Counted from the stretch's first letter, positions 1 through 5,763 are shown. The stretch: DNA of 6,468 nt from CAYQAJ01 sp964415245 (GCA_964415245.1 CAYQAJ010000294.1:1-6468), one strand, 5' to 3'. Notes: generated from the letters alone by a model not told the origin. Made by a program: numbers and translations.

Positions 1-108
1 CGGGAACCACGCCTGGGATTCCTCTCACCACAAACCCGCTGGTGAATACGACGGGTTCAAAGACGCATCAGCGAGAACGATCACGCAATGTCGAGGGGGG
101 CCCATCAA
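1..108. other. Upstream flank, no gene supported
   Basis: This stretch precedes the first gene. Plus frame 1 stops at 43-45 and frame 3 at 111-113. Frame 2 stays open into the first gene, but its translation past about 130 becomes arginine-rich shadow sequence. The minus strand is broken by stops. I see no clear promoter or terminator. Confidence 0.5.
93..100 (+). promoter_or_regulatory. Ribosome binding site deciding the amidohydrolase start
   Basis: The purine run GAGGGGGG ends 8 bases before the ATG at 109, which is near-ideal Shine-Dalgarno spacing. The in-frame ATG at 88 has no comparable sequence before it. This favours the ATG at 109. Confidence 0.6.
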
Positions 109-1155
109 ATGCCTAACTCTTCATGCTCCAGGCCGCCCAGTGAATGGCGCGTTACCCGGCGGCAGTTTCAGGGCACACTGGTCAAAAGCGCAGCGGCCGC
201 GTGGGCGGCGCTTGGTGCGGTTGGGTCGTTCGCGTCAATCGCTTCGATCGCTTCACTCGCTACAGCGGACGACGAGAACGCCCCGAGCAACAGGCCATCG
301 CGCCCTGGTCCCTACGTCGATGTTCACACGCATCTCGGCCAGACCTGGAACTCGACCGAGCCGCTTACTGCAGAAGAGTTGTTGCGGTGGATGGATGCGC
401 ATGGCGTCGAGCAGGCCGTGGTGTTGCCGCTGGTGTCGCCGGAGTCGTCGAGTTATCCGATTACCACCGACTTCGTGCTGCGGGAGACGGCGCCGCACCC
501 CGATCGGCTGATTCCATTCTGCTCGATCGACCCTCGCACCAGTTTCGGCGGCGGACACAAGGGGCTGGTCGACATGTTGCGACGATACGTCGACGCAGGG
601 GCGCGCGGATTCGGCGAGCACAAATGCGGCATCGAAATCGACGACCCGCGCAACTTGCGTCTGTATGCCGCGTGCAACGAGCTGAAGCTGCCGCTGCTGT
701 TCCACCTCGACAATGAGCGGAACATGGACAAGCCCGGTTTGCCCGGTCTGGCCCGCGCGCTCAAGGAGGCGCCCGACTGCACGTTCATCGGCCATGGGCC
801 GGGTTGGTGGGCGTCGATCTCGGGCGACGCGCAGCAGGCCGACCTGGGCGGTTACCCGAAGGGGCCGGTCGCCGAAGGGGGAGCGATCGACAAGCTGATG
901 GACCAATTCCCCAGCCTGCGAGGCGACCTGTCGGCCGGCAGCGGGGCCAATGCCATCAGCCGCGACCTGGAATTCGGCCGCAAATTCCTCATCCGCCGCG
1001 CCGACCGACTGATGTTCGGCACCGACTTTTTAGCCCCCGGCCAGGCAGTGCCGCAATTCGACCTGTTCGAGGAAACGATCGAGCTGCCGGAGGAAGTGGC
1101 GGGGAAGATCTTTCGCGGGAATGCGAGGAAGTTGCTGGGGCTCGATGTGGGATGA
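109..1155 (+). CDS. Tat-exported amidohydrolase (Amidohydro_2 family)
   Basis: Probable metal-dependent hydrolase with a TIM-barrel amidohydrolase fold; the substrate cannot be told from sequence. From the ATG at 109 it has 348 aa; an upstream in-frame ATG at 88 would give 355 aa. Numbering from the longer form, a twin-arginine motif TRRQF (residues 23-27) is followed by an Ala-rich hydrophobic stretch (about 34-60), so export folded by Tat is likely. The mature part opens with the metal-binding pair VDVHTH (H80, H82). It continues with GFGEHK (175-179), LLFH (H206), FIGHGPG (H236) and FGTDF (D313). This H-x-H, H, H, D order is the usual metal-ligand set, and the length is normal. The end motif GNARKLLGL is typical of Amidohydro_2 proteins. 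It stands alone: 614 bp separate it from prfB. Family call is firm; substrate and metal are unknown. Confidence 0.9.
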   Translation: MPNSSCSRPPSEWRVTRRQFQGTLVKSAAAAWAALGAVGSFASIASIASLATADDENAPSNRPSRPGPYVDVHTHLGQTWNSTEPLTAEELLRWMDAHGVEQAVVLPLVSPESSSYPITTDFVLRETAPHPDRLIPFCSIDPRTSFGGGHKGLVDMLRRYVDAGARGFGEHKCGIEIDDPRNLRLYAACNELKLPLLFHLDNERNMDKPGLPGLARALKEAPDCTFIGHGPGWWASISGDAQQADLGGYPKGPVAEGGAIDKLMDQFPSLRGDLSAGSGANAISRDLEFGRKFLIRRADRLMFGTDFLAPGQAVPQFDLFEETIELPEEVAGKIFRGNARKLLGLDVG

Positions 1156-1168
1156 GCCACCGCATGGT

Positions 1169-1209
1169 GAATGTCGAATGACGAATGTGCCGAATGACGA
1201 AGCCCGAAG
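1169..1209. repeat. GAATG short-word repeat cluster
   Basis: GAATG occurs four times in 35 bases, separated by TC, AC and TGCC, and is followed by GAAGCCCGAAG. On the opposite strand it reads as ATTCGTCATTCG-type words. It lies just after the amidohydrolase stop codon. I see no stem and U-tract that would make it an intrinsic terminator. Confidence 0.55.
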
Positions 1210-1312
1210 TGCCGTTTGTTTTCGCGAACGTGCGAGTGGGATCGCCGGTCAACGAGAAATTGGCCATTCTCCATCGAATCGCGGCAGTTCCCCTTAACGC
1301 GGTACGGGTTTT

Positions 1313-1522
1313 ACAACGAAGCCCAGGGTCAGCGGCGTAGCCGCGCCACCCTGGGTCAGCAGCCACCACAACCCGATGCACCCTGTAGGGGTGCTACAAC
1401 TCCGCGAAACCCATTTCTCTCGAGCGCAATGGTTTTGTGCGACCCCGTTGGGGTCGGGTAATGGAATGGGATCACCTGACCCAGGGTGCGCTCCCTCTGG
1501 TCGCGACCCTGGGCTTTGTTGT
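1313..1522. repeat. Nested palindromic intergenic element (about 210 bp)
   Basis: The outer arms 1313-1359 and 1476-1522 are inverted copies. Both begin ACAAC(G/A)AAGCCCAGGGTC at the outer edge and end ACCCTGGGTCAG on the inner side. Inside the left arm CGGC-GTA-GCCG (1333-1343) forms a hairpin. Two inner hairpins sit symmetrically: CACCC-TGTAG-GGGTG (1379-1393) and GACCCC-GTT-GGGGTC (1441-1455). At the centre, CGAAACCCATT and AATGGTTTTG (about 1404-1436) flank CTCGAG (1419-1424), within a few bases of the midpoint. The whole unit could fold as a branched stem on either strand. It contains no ORF of its own. I infer it is a member of a dispersed planctomycete repeat family; a MITE-like origin is possible, but no target-site duplication was found. 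Confidence 0.8.
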
Positions 1523-1525
1523 CGA

Positions 1526-1538
1526 TCCCCTTCGGGGA
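1526..1538. repeat. Short hairpin TCCCC-TTC-GGGGA
   Basis: A perfect 5-bp stem with a 3-base loop, four bases right of the palindromic element, in the same style as its inner hairpins. It may be an extra module of the same repeat. No T-tract follows, so a terminator role is not supported. Confidence 0.5.
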
Positions 1539-1608
1539 AATGATGACACCCCGATCCATTCGTTCTGACCCGGCTGCAATTTGCCCTTTCTCGCCACCAC
1601 CAGCGGCG

Positions 1609-1614
1609 TATACT
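1609..1614 (+). promoter_or_regulatory. Possible -10 box for prfB (TATACT)
   Basis: TATACT matches five of six bases of the sigma-70 -10 consensus in GC-rich surroundings. It sits about 155 bases before the prfB ATG. No good -35 lies 16-18 bases upstream (TTGCCC at 1581 is 22 bases away), so this is a weak candidate. If used, the leader would carry the inverted repeat at 1632-1704. Confidence 0.25.
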
Positions 1615-1631
1615 TACAGAGTCTCGCTCCG

Positions 1632-1704
1632 TTTCGTCCTTTCGTCCTTTCGCGATGAATCGAACGAATCGGCCAGCAAGCGCGAAATGGCGAAAACGCG
1701 AAAG
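1632..1704. repeat. Inverted repeat made of 8-base tandem units
   Basis: The left arm (1632-1654) reads TTTCGTCC, TTTCGTCC, TTTCGCG. The complement of the right arm (1681-1704) reads TTTCGCGT, TTTCGCCA, TTTCGCG, so both arms are built from three TTTCGNNN units and pair imperfectly around a loop of about 26 bases. It lies between the possible -10 box and the prfB start. Confidence 0.65.
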
Positions 1705-1719
1705 CCTTGGCCCGCTCCG

Positions 1720-1750
1720 ACTGAAAACTGAACACCGAATACTGAAAACT
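1720..1750. repeat. ACTGAAAACT direct repeat
   Basis: The 10-mer ACTGAAAACT occurs at 1720-1729 and again at 1741-1750, 21 bases apart, with the related words CTGAACA and CGAATACTG between them. It ends five bases before the prfB ribosome binding site. Confidence 0.6.
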
Positions 1751-1769
1751 CCCCGAAGGGATTCCTCTC

Positions 1770-2877
1770 ATGGACAGCGAACTGCGCAGCCGCGCCGAAG
1801 CGATTCAGCACCGTCTCCTCCAGCTTCGAGACAGTCTTTGACTACGATTCCAAAAAGGCTGAAATCGCGAAAATCGACGAGCGAATGGCCGCGCCCGACT
1901 TCTGGGGCAATCAGGAAAAGGCCCGACAGACCGTCGCCGAGCTGAAATCGCAGCGGGCCGTCGTGGTGCCGCTGGAAGAGTCGCTGCGGGCGGCCGACGA
2001 TCTTACGGCCCTCATCGAGATGGCCGAGGAGGACGACTCGCTCGACGGCGAGTTGCGCGGCGAAATCGAGCGGCTGGAAGACACCATTCAGGCGCTCGAG
2101 CTCAAGTCGCTCCTCTCCGGACCATTCGACCAGCGGGGCGCGATCGTCACCATTCACGCCCGTGACGGCGGCACCGACGCCAACGACTGGGCCGAGATGC
2201 TGCTGCGGATGTACACGCAGTGGGCCCAGCAGCACGAGTACGACGTCGAGCTGTTGGACCGCAACGACAACCCCGAGGCCGGCATTCAGAGTGCGGCGAT
2301 CGCCGTGCGAGGACCCAGTGCGTACGGCTATCTCAAGGGGGAGACGGGCATCCACCGGCTGGTGCGGATCAGCCCGTTCAACGCCGAAGGCAAACGGCAG
2401 ACGAGCTTCGCGGCGGTCGACGTTTCGCCCGAGCTGCCCGACAGCGTCGAGGTGGAGATCGACGAGAGCGACGTGCGGGAGGACGTGTTTCGAGCCAGCG
2501 GCGCCGGCGGGCAGCACGTGAACAAGACCAGCAGCGCCATCCGCCTGTCGCACGAGCCGACCGGCATCGTGGTGCAATGCCAGAACGAGCGGAGCCAGCA
2601 TAAGAATCGGGCCACCGCGTGGAAGATGCTGCGGGCCCGCATCGCCCGGCTGGAAGAGGAGAAGCGCGAGGCCCAGCAGGAGCAAAAGTACCGGCAGCAG
2701 GCGCGGGTGGGGTTCGGCTCGCAGATTCGCAACTACTTTTTGCACCCCGACCAGCGAGTGAAGGACGTGCGGACCGGGCAATCGGCGACCGACTTTCACG
2801 GCGTGCTGGACGGCGACATTCAGGACTTTTTGGATGCGTACCTGCGGTGGCGGGTGGGGCGAGCGGCGACAGAGTAG
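1770..2877 (+). CDS. prfB: Peptide chain release factor 2 (RF2), programmed +1 frameshift
   Basis: RF2 recognises UGA and UAA in the ribosomal A site and triggers release of the finished protein. The ATG at 1770 follows GAAGGG (1755-1760) at a 9-base gap. Codons 1-23 run to CTT at 1836-1838, then an in-frame TGA (1839-1841). A +1 slip makes the next codon GAC (1840-1842), and the frame continues to TAG at 2875-2877. The product is 368 aa, close to the 365 aa of E. coli RF2. SPF (residues 201-203) is the RF2-type codon-recognition tripeptide, where RF1 has a PxT motif. SGAGGQHVNKTSSAIR carries the catalytic GGQ (246-248), whose Gln is the usual methylation target. The N-terminal helical domain and the C-terminal arginine-rich tail are complete. 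Starting at the internal ATG 1885 would wrongly drop 38 residues. Low RF2 should favour frameshifting, giving negative feedback. Confidence 0.97.
1836..1842 (+). promoter_or_regulatory. prfB: prfB programmed +1 frameshift site CTTTGAC
   Basis: CTT TGA C is the heptamer at which the Leu tRNA slips from CUU to UUU while UGA awaits RF2. The frame before it is 0 and the frame after it is the one holding SPF and GGQ, so a shift is required. The classical stimulator is an AGGGGG-type Shine-Dalgarno about three bases before CTT. Here the sequence before CTT is CGAGACAGT, which offers only a weak GAG, so the stimulator looks degenerate. Confidence 0.95.
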
Positions 2878-2888
2878 TGCAGAGTATG

Positions 2889-2988
2889 GAATGCAGAGTG
2901 CAGAATACAGAGCGCCATCTTCAGAGTTGGTCCGTGTTCCGACCTCCGATTTCCTCATTCTGCACTCTTTACTCTGCACTCCGCATTC
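2889..2988. repeat. Long imperfect inverted repeat after prfB
   Basis: The left arm (2889-2912) begins GAATGCAGAGTGCAGA. The complement of the right arm (2965-2988) begins GAATGCGGAGTGCAGA; the 24-base arms match at all but three positions. The loop is about 52 bases. It starts 12 bases after the prfB stop and could act as an RNA-end or terminator structure, but there is no T-tract. The GCAGAGT words also recur singly nearby (2879-2885). Confidence 0.7.
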
Positions 2989-3030
2989 GAACTTCGCTTA
3001 CCGCTTTGCCCCGCTGACGTCGCGCGTCCA

Positions 3031-3624
3031 GTGACTAAACACCGTCCCGTCGTTCTCGATGCTCTCGATTCTCGCGGTCGTGGGCTGCGCGTCACGTTTG
3101 TGTGGTGCCGCGATCGCTGGGCGCACACGATCGCGGTTGTTGGGCCAGAGCGCGTCGGTCCGATGTTGGCATCGGAGGAAGGGAGCGACCAGGACGAGTG
3201 GCCGCCGAGTCCGCCGCTGCAACAATTGCACGTGGAAGATCGCGCCGGGGGCGGACGAGTGGCGCTGTTGGTGGGCATGGCGGGTCAGAGTCACTGGTCG
3301 CTTAGCGTCGAGGCGCTGCCGGCGTTGCGGCAGCTTGTGTTCGACGCAGCATGCCGGTTGGGCGGTTCAGCCGATTCGCGGAGCGGCAGACTCGGCAGCG
3401 GCTATCGAGCTATGATCTTCCCGGCAACCGATGCTCAGGGCGTCGTGCGGCTGTCGGCCTACGGCCAGAGCTGTCTCGTCGCGTGTGAACCGGCCGGCGA
3501 GTGCCTGGCGGGCAAAGTGTCCGTCAGCGCCGAGGGACTGACGATTGTGGCGCCGCCGGACAACACGGAGACCAGGTCCACGCCGAATCGTCGCTGGCGA
3601 TACCGCGTAACACTGGCGGAATAG
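3031..3624 (+). CDS. Conserved-looking protein of unknown function (197 aa)
   Basis: I recognise no named domain. The protein has coding-like composition throughout and self-contained motifs: GLRVTFVWCRDRWAHTI (residues 18-34), EWPPSPPLQQLHVE (56-69), VALLVGMAGQSHWSLSVE (77-94) and LVFDAACR (102-109). The last two look like consecutive beta strands with a buried SHWS core. No signal peptide or transmembrane segment is visible, so it is probably cytoplasmic. The GTG at 3031 is the best start available: there is no ATG in frame nearby, and the upstream sequence belongs to the repeat after prfB. No clear Shine-Dalgarno precedes it, so the start is uncertain. The frame is the same as that of prfB and stays open back to the prfB stop. 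I have an impression of similar Pirellulales proteins, but this is unverified. Confidence 0.7.
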   Translation: MTKHRPVVLDALDSRGRGLRVTFVWCRDRWAHTIAVVGPERVGPMLASEEGSDQDEWPPSPPLQQLHVEDRAGGGRVALLVGMAGQSHWSLSVEALPALRQLVFDAACRLGGSADSRSGRLGSGYRAMIFPATDAQGVVRLSAYGQSCLVACEPAGECLAGKVSVSAEGLTIVAPPDNTETRSTPNRRWRYRVTLAE

Positions 3625-3633
3625 CGGGTAGGT

Positions 3634-3659
3634 GACGCGGGGACACCCAGACGCGGGGA
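3634..3659. repeat. GACGCGGGGA direct repeat
   Basis: GACGCGGGGA occurs at 3634-3643 and 3650-3659, a 16-base period, directly after the stop codon of the 197-aa gene. It is another short-word intergenic repeat and leads straight into the TTGTCCGTGG repeat. Confidence 0.5.
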
Positions 3660-3667
3660 GCTTGTCA

Positions 3668-3690
3668 GTTGTCCGTGGCCCGTTGTCAGT
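3668..3690. repeat. TTGTCCGTGG dispersed repeat, copy 1
   Basis: This 23-base unit matches copy 2 at 4749-4771 with one mismatch (C/T at base 12), in the same orientation. TTGTCAGTTG words flank both copies. It lies between genes and has no coding potential. Confidence 0.7.
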
Positions 3691-3727
3691 CGTTGCCGTT
3701 GTTGGTCGCCGCCCTTTCGCTGGGCCT

Positions 3728-3787
3728 CATTGGTCATTGGGATTTGGGATTTGGTCATTGTTTTTGATTTGTGTTTTGGGATTTGGA
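3728..3787. repeat. ATTGGTCATT dispersed repeat, copy 1
   Basis: A 60-base T/G-rich stretch built from words such as CATTGGTCATT and GGGATTTGG. The complement of 6208-6267 matches it at 52 of 60 positions, so the window holds two inverted copies about 2.5 kb apart. The low GC content contrasts sharply with the neighbouring genes. Confidence 0.75.
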
Positions 3788-3897
3788 GGTTGCCGCGCCA
3801 AAGGCGGCCTTGACGGCCTTGATTGAACCTGCGGCCGCAGCCACAATATCGCGATTGTCGAGGTCTACCGTTCGGCTCTTGAGGCACGTCGCCCGCC

Positions 3898-4710
3898 ATG
3901 GTGTTTGAGCACATCGAAAAGCTGAAGCACGAGTACACCGACAAGTACGTCATCGTCGACGAAACGCGCCCCGAGCTGCGCCGCTTCAAGGGGCTCACCG
4001 GCACGGTGCGAACGGTGAACATGTCGGGCCGGGCGCTGGTAGAGTTCGACGGGCACGCCAACATCGGTTGGTACGACATCGATGTCGATTTTCTGAAAGT
4101 GATCGACGTGCCGCTCCCCAAGCCCGAGGCGGCCCGCAAGGCGCCGGAGAAGGCCGAGACGCCGGCCAAGGCAGCACCCGCCAAAAAGGAAGCGGCCAAA
4201 CCGGCGGGCGCGAAACCCGCGGGGGCGGCGGCCAAGATGTCGGTCGAAGAAATGCTCGCGGCCGCGCGCGGCGGAAAGAAAGCGCCTGCGGAGCGCGAAA
4301 CCGCAAGCGATGCGGCGGCTATGGAGAGAGGCGCCCCGACGAAAGCGGCAGAGTCGCCGAAAGCGGCGACGGGCGAGAAACCGGCGCCGGTTGCCAAGAA
4401 GCCGGCCGCGAAGATGTCGGTCGAGGAAATGCTCGCCGCGGCGCGGGGGGAGAAGAAGGCGCCCGCGGCGGGGAAGCCGGCGCCTAAGAAGGAATCGCCC
4501 GAAGCAGCAAGCGAGACCGCTGGCGCTGAGGAGCGCGAAACCGCAAGCGAGCCGGCAGCCGTGGGGGAAAGCGCCGCACCCATAGCGGAGGAGAAGACCG
4601 AGAAAGCGCCCGCCAAAGCGGCCGAAGCGCCGAAGGCAGACAAGGGCGCGCTACCCACCGACGCCGCTGACATCATCGCCATGTGCCGCCAGCAGGATGC
4701 GAAGAAATAG
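3898..4710 (+). CDS. SH3/KOW-like domain protein with Ala/Lys-rich repeat tail (270 aa)
   Basis: Residues 1-72 form a compact domain. ELRRFKGLTGTVRTVNMSGRALVEF (26-50) resembles a KOW/SH3-like barrel strand pair, followed by NIGWYDIDVDFLKVID (55-70). Such domains often bind RNA, DNA or ribosomes, but the function here is unknown. Residues 73-250 are Ala/Lys/Pro/Glu-rich and probably disordered. Within this tail AAKMSVEEMLAAARG occurs twice (111-125 and 170-184), each followed by (G/E)KKAPA. The C-terminus DAADIIAMCRQQD (255-267) looks like a third, diverged copy. ERETAS occurs at 132-137 and 212-217. No signal peptide is present, so the protein is cytoplasmic. The ATG at 3898 follows GAGG at 3881-3884 with a rather long 13-base gap. 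The repeated amphipathic peptides may be docking motifs (inference). The long antisense frame over this gene is a composition artefact. Confidence 0.85.
   Translation: MVFEHIEKLKHEYTDKYVIVDETRPELRRFKGLTGTVRTVNMSGRALVEFDGHANIGWYDIDVDFLKVIDVPLPKPEAARKAPEKAETPAKAAPAKKEAAKPAGAKPAGAAAKMSVEEMLAAARGGKKAPAERETASDAAAMERGAPTKAAESPKAATGEKPAPVAKKPAAKMSVEEMLAAARGEKKAPAAGKPAPKKESPEAASETAGAEERETASEPAAVGESAAPIAEEKTEKAPAKAAEAPKADKGALPTDAADIIAMCRQQDAKK
4231..4467 (+). repeat. Duplicated 20-codon unit inside the KOW-like gene
   Basis: Codons at 4231-4290 and 4408-4467 encode the same peptide (AKMSVEEMLAAARG then KKAPA), 177 bases apart. Of 20 codons, eight differ synonymously and one differs in amino acid (Gly126 versus Glu185). 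This is an old duplication kept for its protein sequence. Confidence 0.8.
4290..4550 (+). repeat. Exact 21-base repeat pair inside the KOW-like gene
   Basis: GAGCGCGAAACCGCAAGCGA at 4291-4310 recurs without change at 4531-4550, and the preceding G is also shared, giving 21 identical bases 240 bases apart in the same frame (encoding ERETAS). Unlike the other duplication in this gene it shows no synonymous drift, so it is probably more recent. Confidence 0.75.
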
Positions 4711-4748
4711 GAGGCGGGAGAGCGGAGAGCCGAAGGCGGTGGATGTCG

Positions 4749-4771
4749 GTTGTCCGTGGTCCGTTGTCAGT
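4749..4771. repeat. TTGTCCGTGG dispersed repeat, copy 2
   Basis: A 22/23 match to 3668-3690 in the same orientation, located in the 112-bp gap before the thioredoxin-like gene. The two copies bracket the KOW-like gene. Confidence 0.7.
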
Positions 4772-4822
4772 TGCCGTGTCGTTGATAGCGCTGGGAGGGC
4801 GCGGTAAACCGGAACCAATATC

Positions 4823-5689
4823 ATGTCGCACATTCAGAAATCGTCGCTAGTCGCCGCGATCGTGTTCCTCGTGTTATCGGCCGCTTTGACGTGCGCCTCG
4901 GCCGAAGATGAACCCGTGTTCTCCGGTCCGCAGGTGGGCGAAAAACTTCCCGGCTTCGAGGTCCGCGGCGTATTGGGCGACGTCGAGGGAAAGAACATCG
5001 ACCTGGTCAAGCAGGCCGACGGCAAACCGCTGGCAATCATCTTCGTGCACGAGGTGACCCGCCCCTCGATCGGCATTACCCGCTTAATCATGGACTACGC
5101 CGCCAAGCGCGAGCGTGATGGTCTGACCGCCGGCGTCGTCTTTCTCACCGACGACGCCACCAGTGTCGAAGCGTGGGTGAAGCGGGCCGCCCACGCTCTG
5201 CCGACCCGAGTGCCGCTGGGTATTTCGCTCGACGGGCGCGAAGGGCCGGGTGCGCTGGGCCTGAATCGCGGCGTTACGCTCACCGTGCTGGTGGCGAAGG
5301 AGAATAAAGTCACGGCCAACTTCGCCCTGGTGCAGCCGAGCATTGAGATCGACGCGGAAAAGATCGCCGGCGCAATCGTCGACGTATTGGGCGGCGGCGA
5401 GAAGCCGACATTGGCCCAGCTCGGCGTCGCGCGGCCGAAGGGCGAGAGCGTGGTGAACCTACGGCCCGTTCTCGCGCCCCTCATCCAGAAAACGGCCACT
5501 CCCGAGGATGTCGATCGCGCGGCCGCTGCCGTGGAGCGCGCTGTCGCCGACAATCCGGCGGCACAGCGCGAGTTGGGACGCATCGCCCGCACCATCGTGA
5601 ACTCGGGCAAGCTCGGGAACTACGGCACTCCGCCGGCGCAGGAGTACTTGCGCAAGTGGGCGGAAAAGTACGGCAGCGATCGAAAGTAG
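4823..5689 (+). CDS. Secreted thioredoxin-fold protein lacking redox cysteines
   Basis: Residues 1-27 are a Sec signal peptide: a Lys after MSHIQ, a hydrophobic run LVAAIVFLVLSAAL, then the ASA cleavage site before EDE. The Cys at 24 is inside the signal and its context (ALTC) is a poor lipobox. The mature part opens with VGEKLPGFEVRGVLG (38-52), the usual entry of redoxin/AhpC-like domains. It continues with PLAIIFVHEVTRPS (69-82), GVVFLTDD (104-111) and VTLTVLVAKENKVTANFAL (151-169), giving the beta-alpha order of a thioredoxin fold up to about 190. Where CxxC or the peroxidatic Cys would stand there is EVTRPS, and the mature protein has no cysteine at all, so classical redox catalysis is excluded. 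Residues 195-288 are a helical tail of unknown role. The ATG at 4823 follows a weak GGAA (4811-4814). It is convergent with the next gene. The exact function is unknown. Confidence 0.85.
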   Translation: MSHIQKSSLVAAIVFLVLSAALTCASAEDEPVFSGPQVGEKLPGFEVRGVLGDVEGKNIDLVKQADGKPLAIIFVHEVTRPSIGITRLIMDYAAKRERDGLTAGVVFLTDDATSVEAWVKRAAHALPTRVPLGISLDGREGPGALGLNRGVTLTVLVAKENKVTANFALVQPSIEIDAEKIAGAIVDVLGGGEKPTLAQLGVARPKGESVVNLRPVLAPLIQKTATPEDVDRAAAAVERAVADNPAAQRELGRIARTIVNSGKLGNYGTPPAQEYLRKWAEKYGSDRK

Positions 5690-5763
5690 GTTAGCCGCGA
5701 GGCGCAGCCGAGCGTGTCGCAAAACTTCGCCCGATCCACCCGCGCGACTCTCCGCACAACTCT

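Larger units (their letters stand above)
1156..1769. other. 614-bp intergenic region filled with repeats
   Basis: No ORF here has protein-like sequence. The short open frames on both strands translate repeats and are rich in Arg, Pro and Ser. The region holds a GAATG word cluster (1169-1209), a nested palindromic element (1313-1522) with an adjacent hairpin (1526-1538), a possible -10 box (1609-1614), a tandem-unit inverted repeat (1632-1704) and an ACTGAAAACT pair (1720-1750). The stretch 1210-1312 shows nothing recognisable. Confidence 0.7.

Noticed and set aside
1313..1538. CRISPR array or riboswitch in the palindromic region
   Set aside because: Repeats are inverted and nested, not direct with regular spacers, and no known riboswitch core is visible.
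15..1770. GGGATTCCTCTCA found at 15-27 and 1758-1770
   Set aside because: One 13-base match in 6.5 kb is close to what chance allows, and the surroundings do not match.
1885..2877. prfB as a 330-aa gene starting at ATG 1885
   Set aside because: This ignores the CTTTGAC frameshift; the upstream frame from 1770 encodes a proper RF2 N-terminus and has a ribosome binding site.
1768..2979. 403-aa open frame on the minus strand opposite prfB
   Set aside because: It is the shadow of a GC-rich conserved gene. Its start lies in the repeat after prfB and its sequence is Leu/Val/Arg-rich without motifs.
3823..3850. TTGAAC followed by CAATAT as a promoter for the KOW-like gene
   Set aside because: The -10 match is three of six with a 15-base spacer, too weak to claim.
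3459..4682. 407-aa open frame on the minus strand opposite the KOW-like gene
   Set aside because: The Ala/Ser/Phe-rich translation is the complement of the Ala/Lys/Glu-rich tail and then of intergenic repeats, so it is a composition artefact.
5690..5763. Bidirectional terminator between the convergent genes
   Set aside because: I found no stem of useful length followed by a T-tract on either strand.
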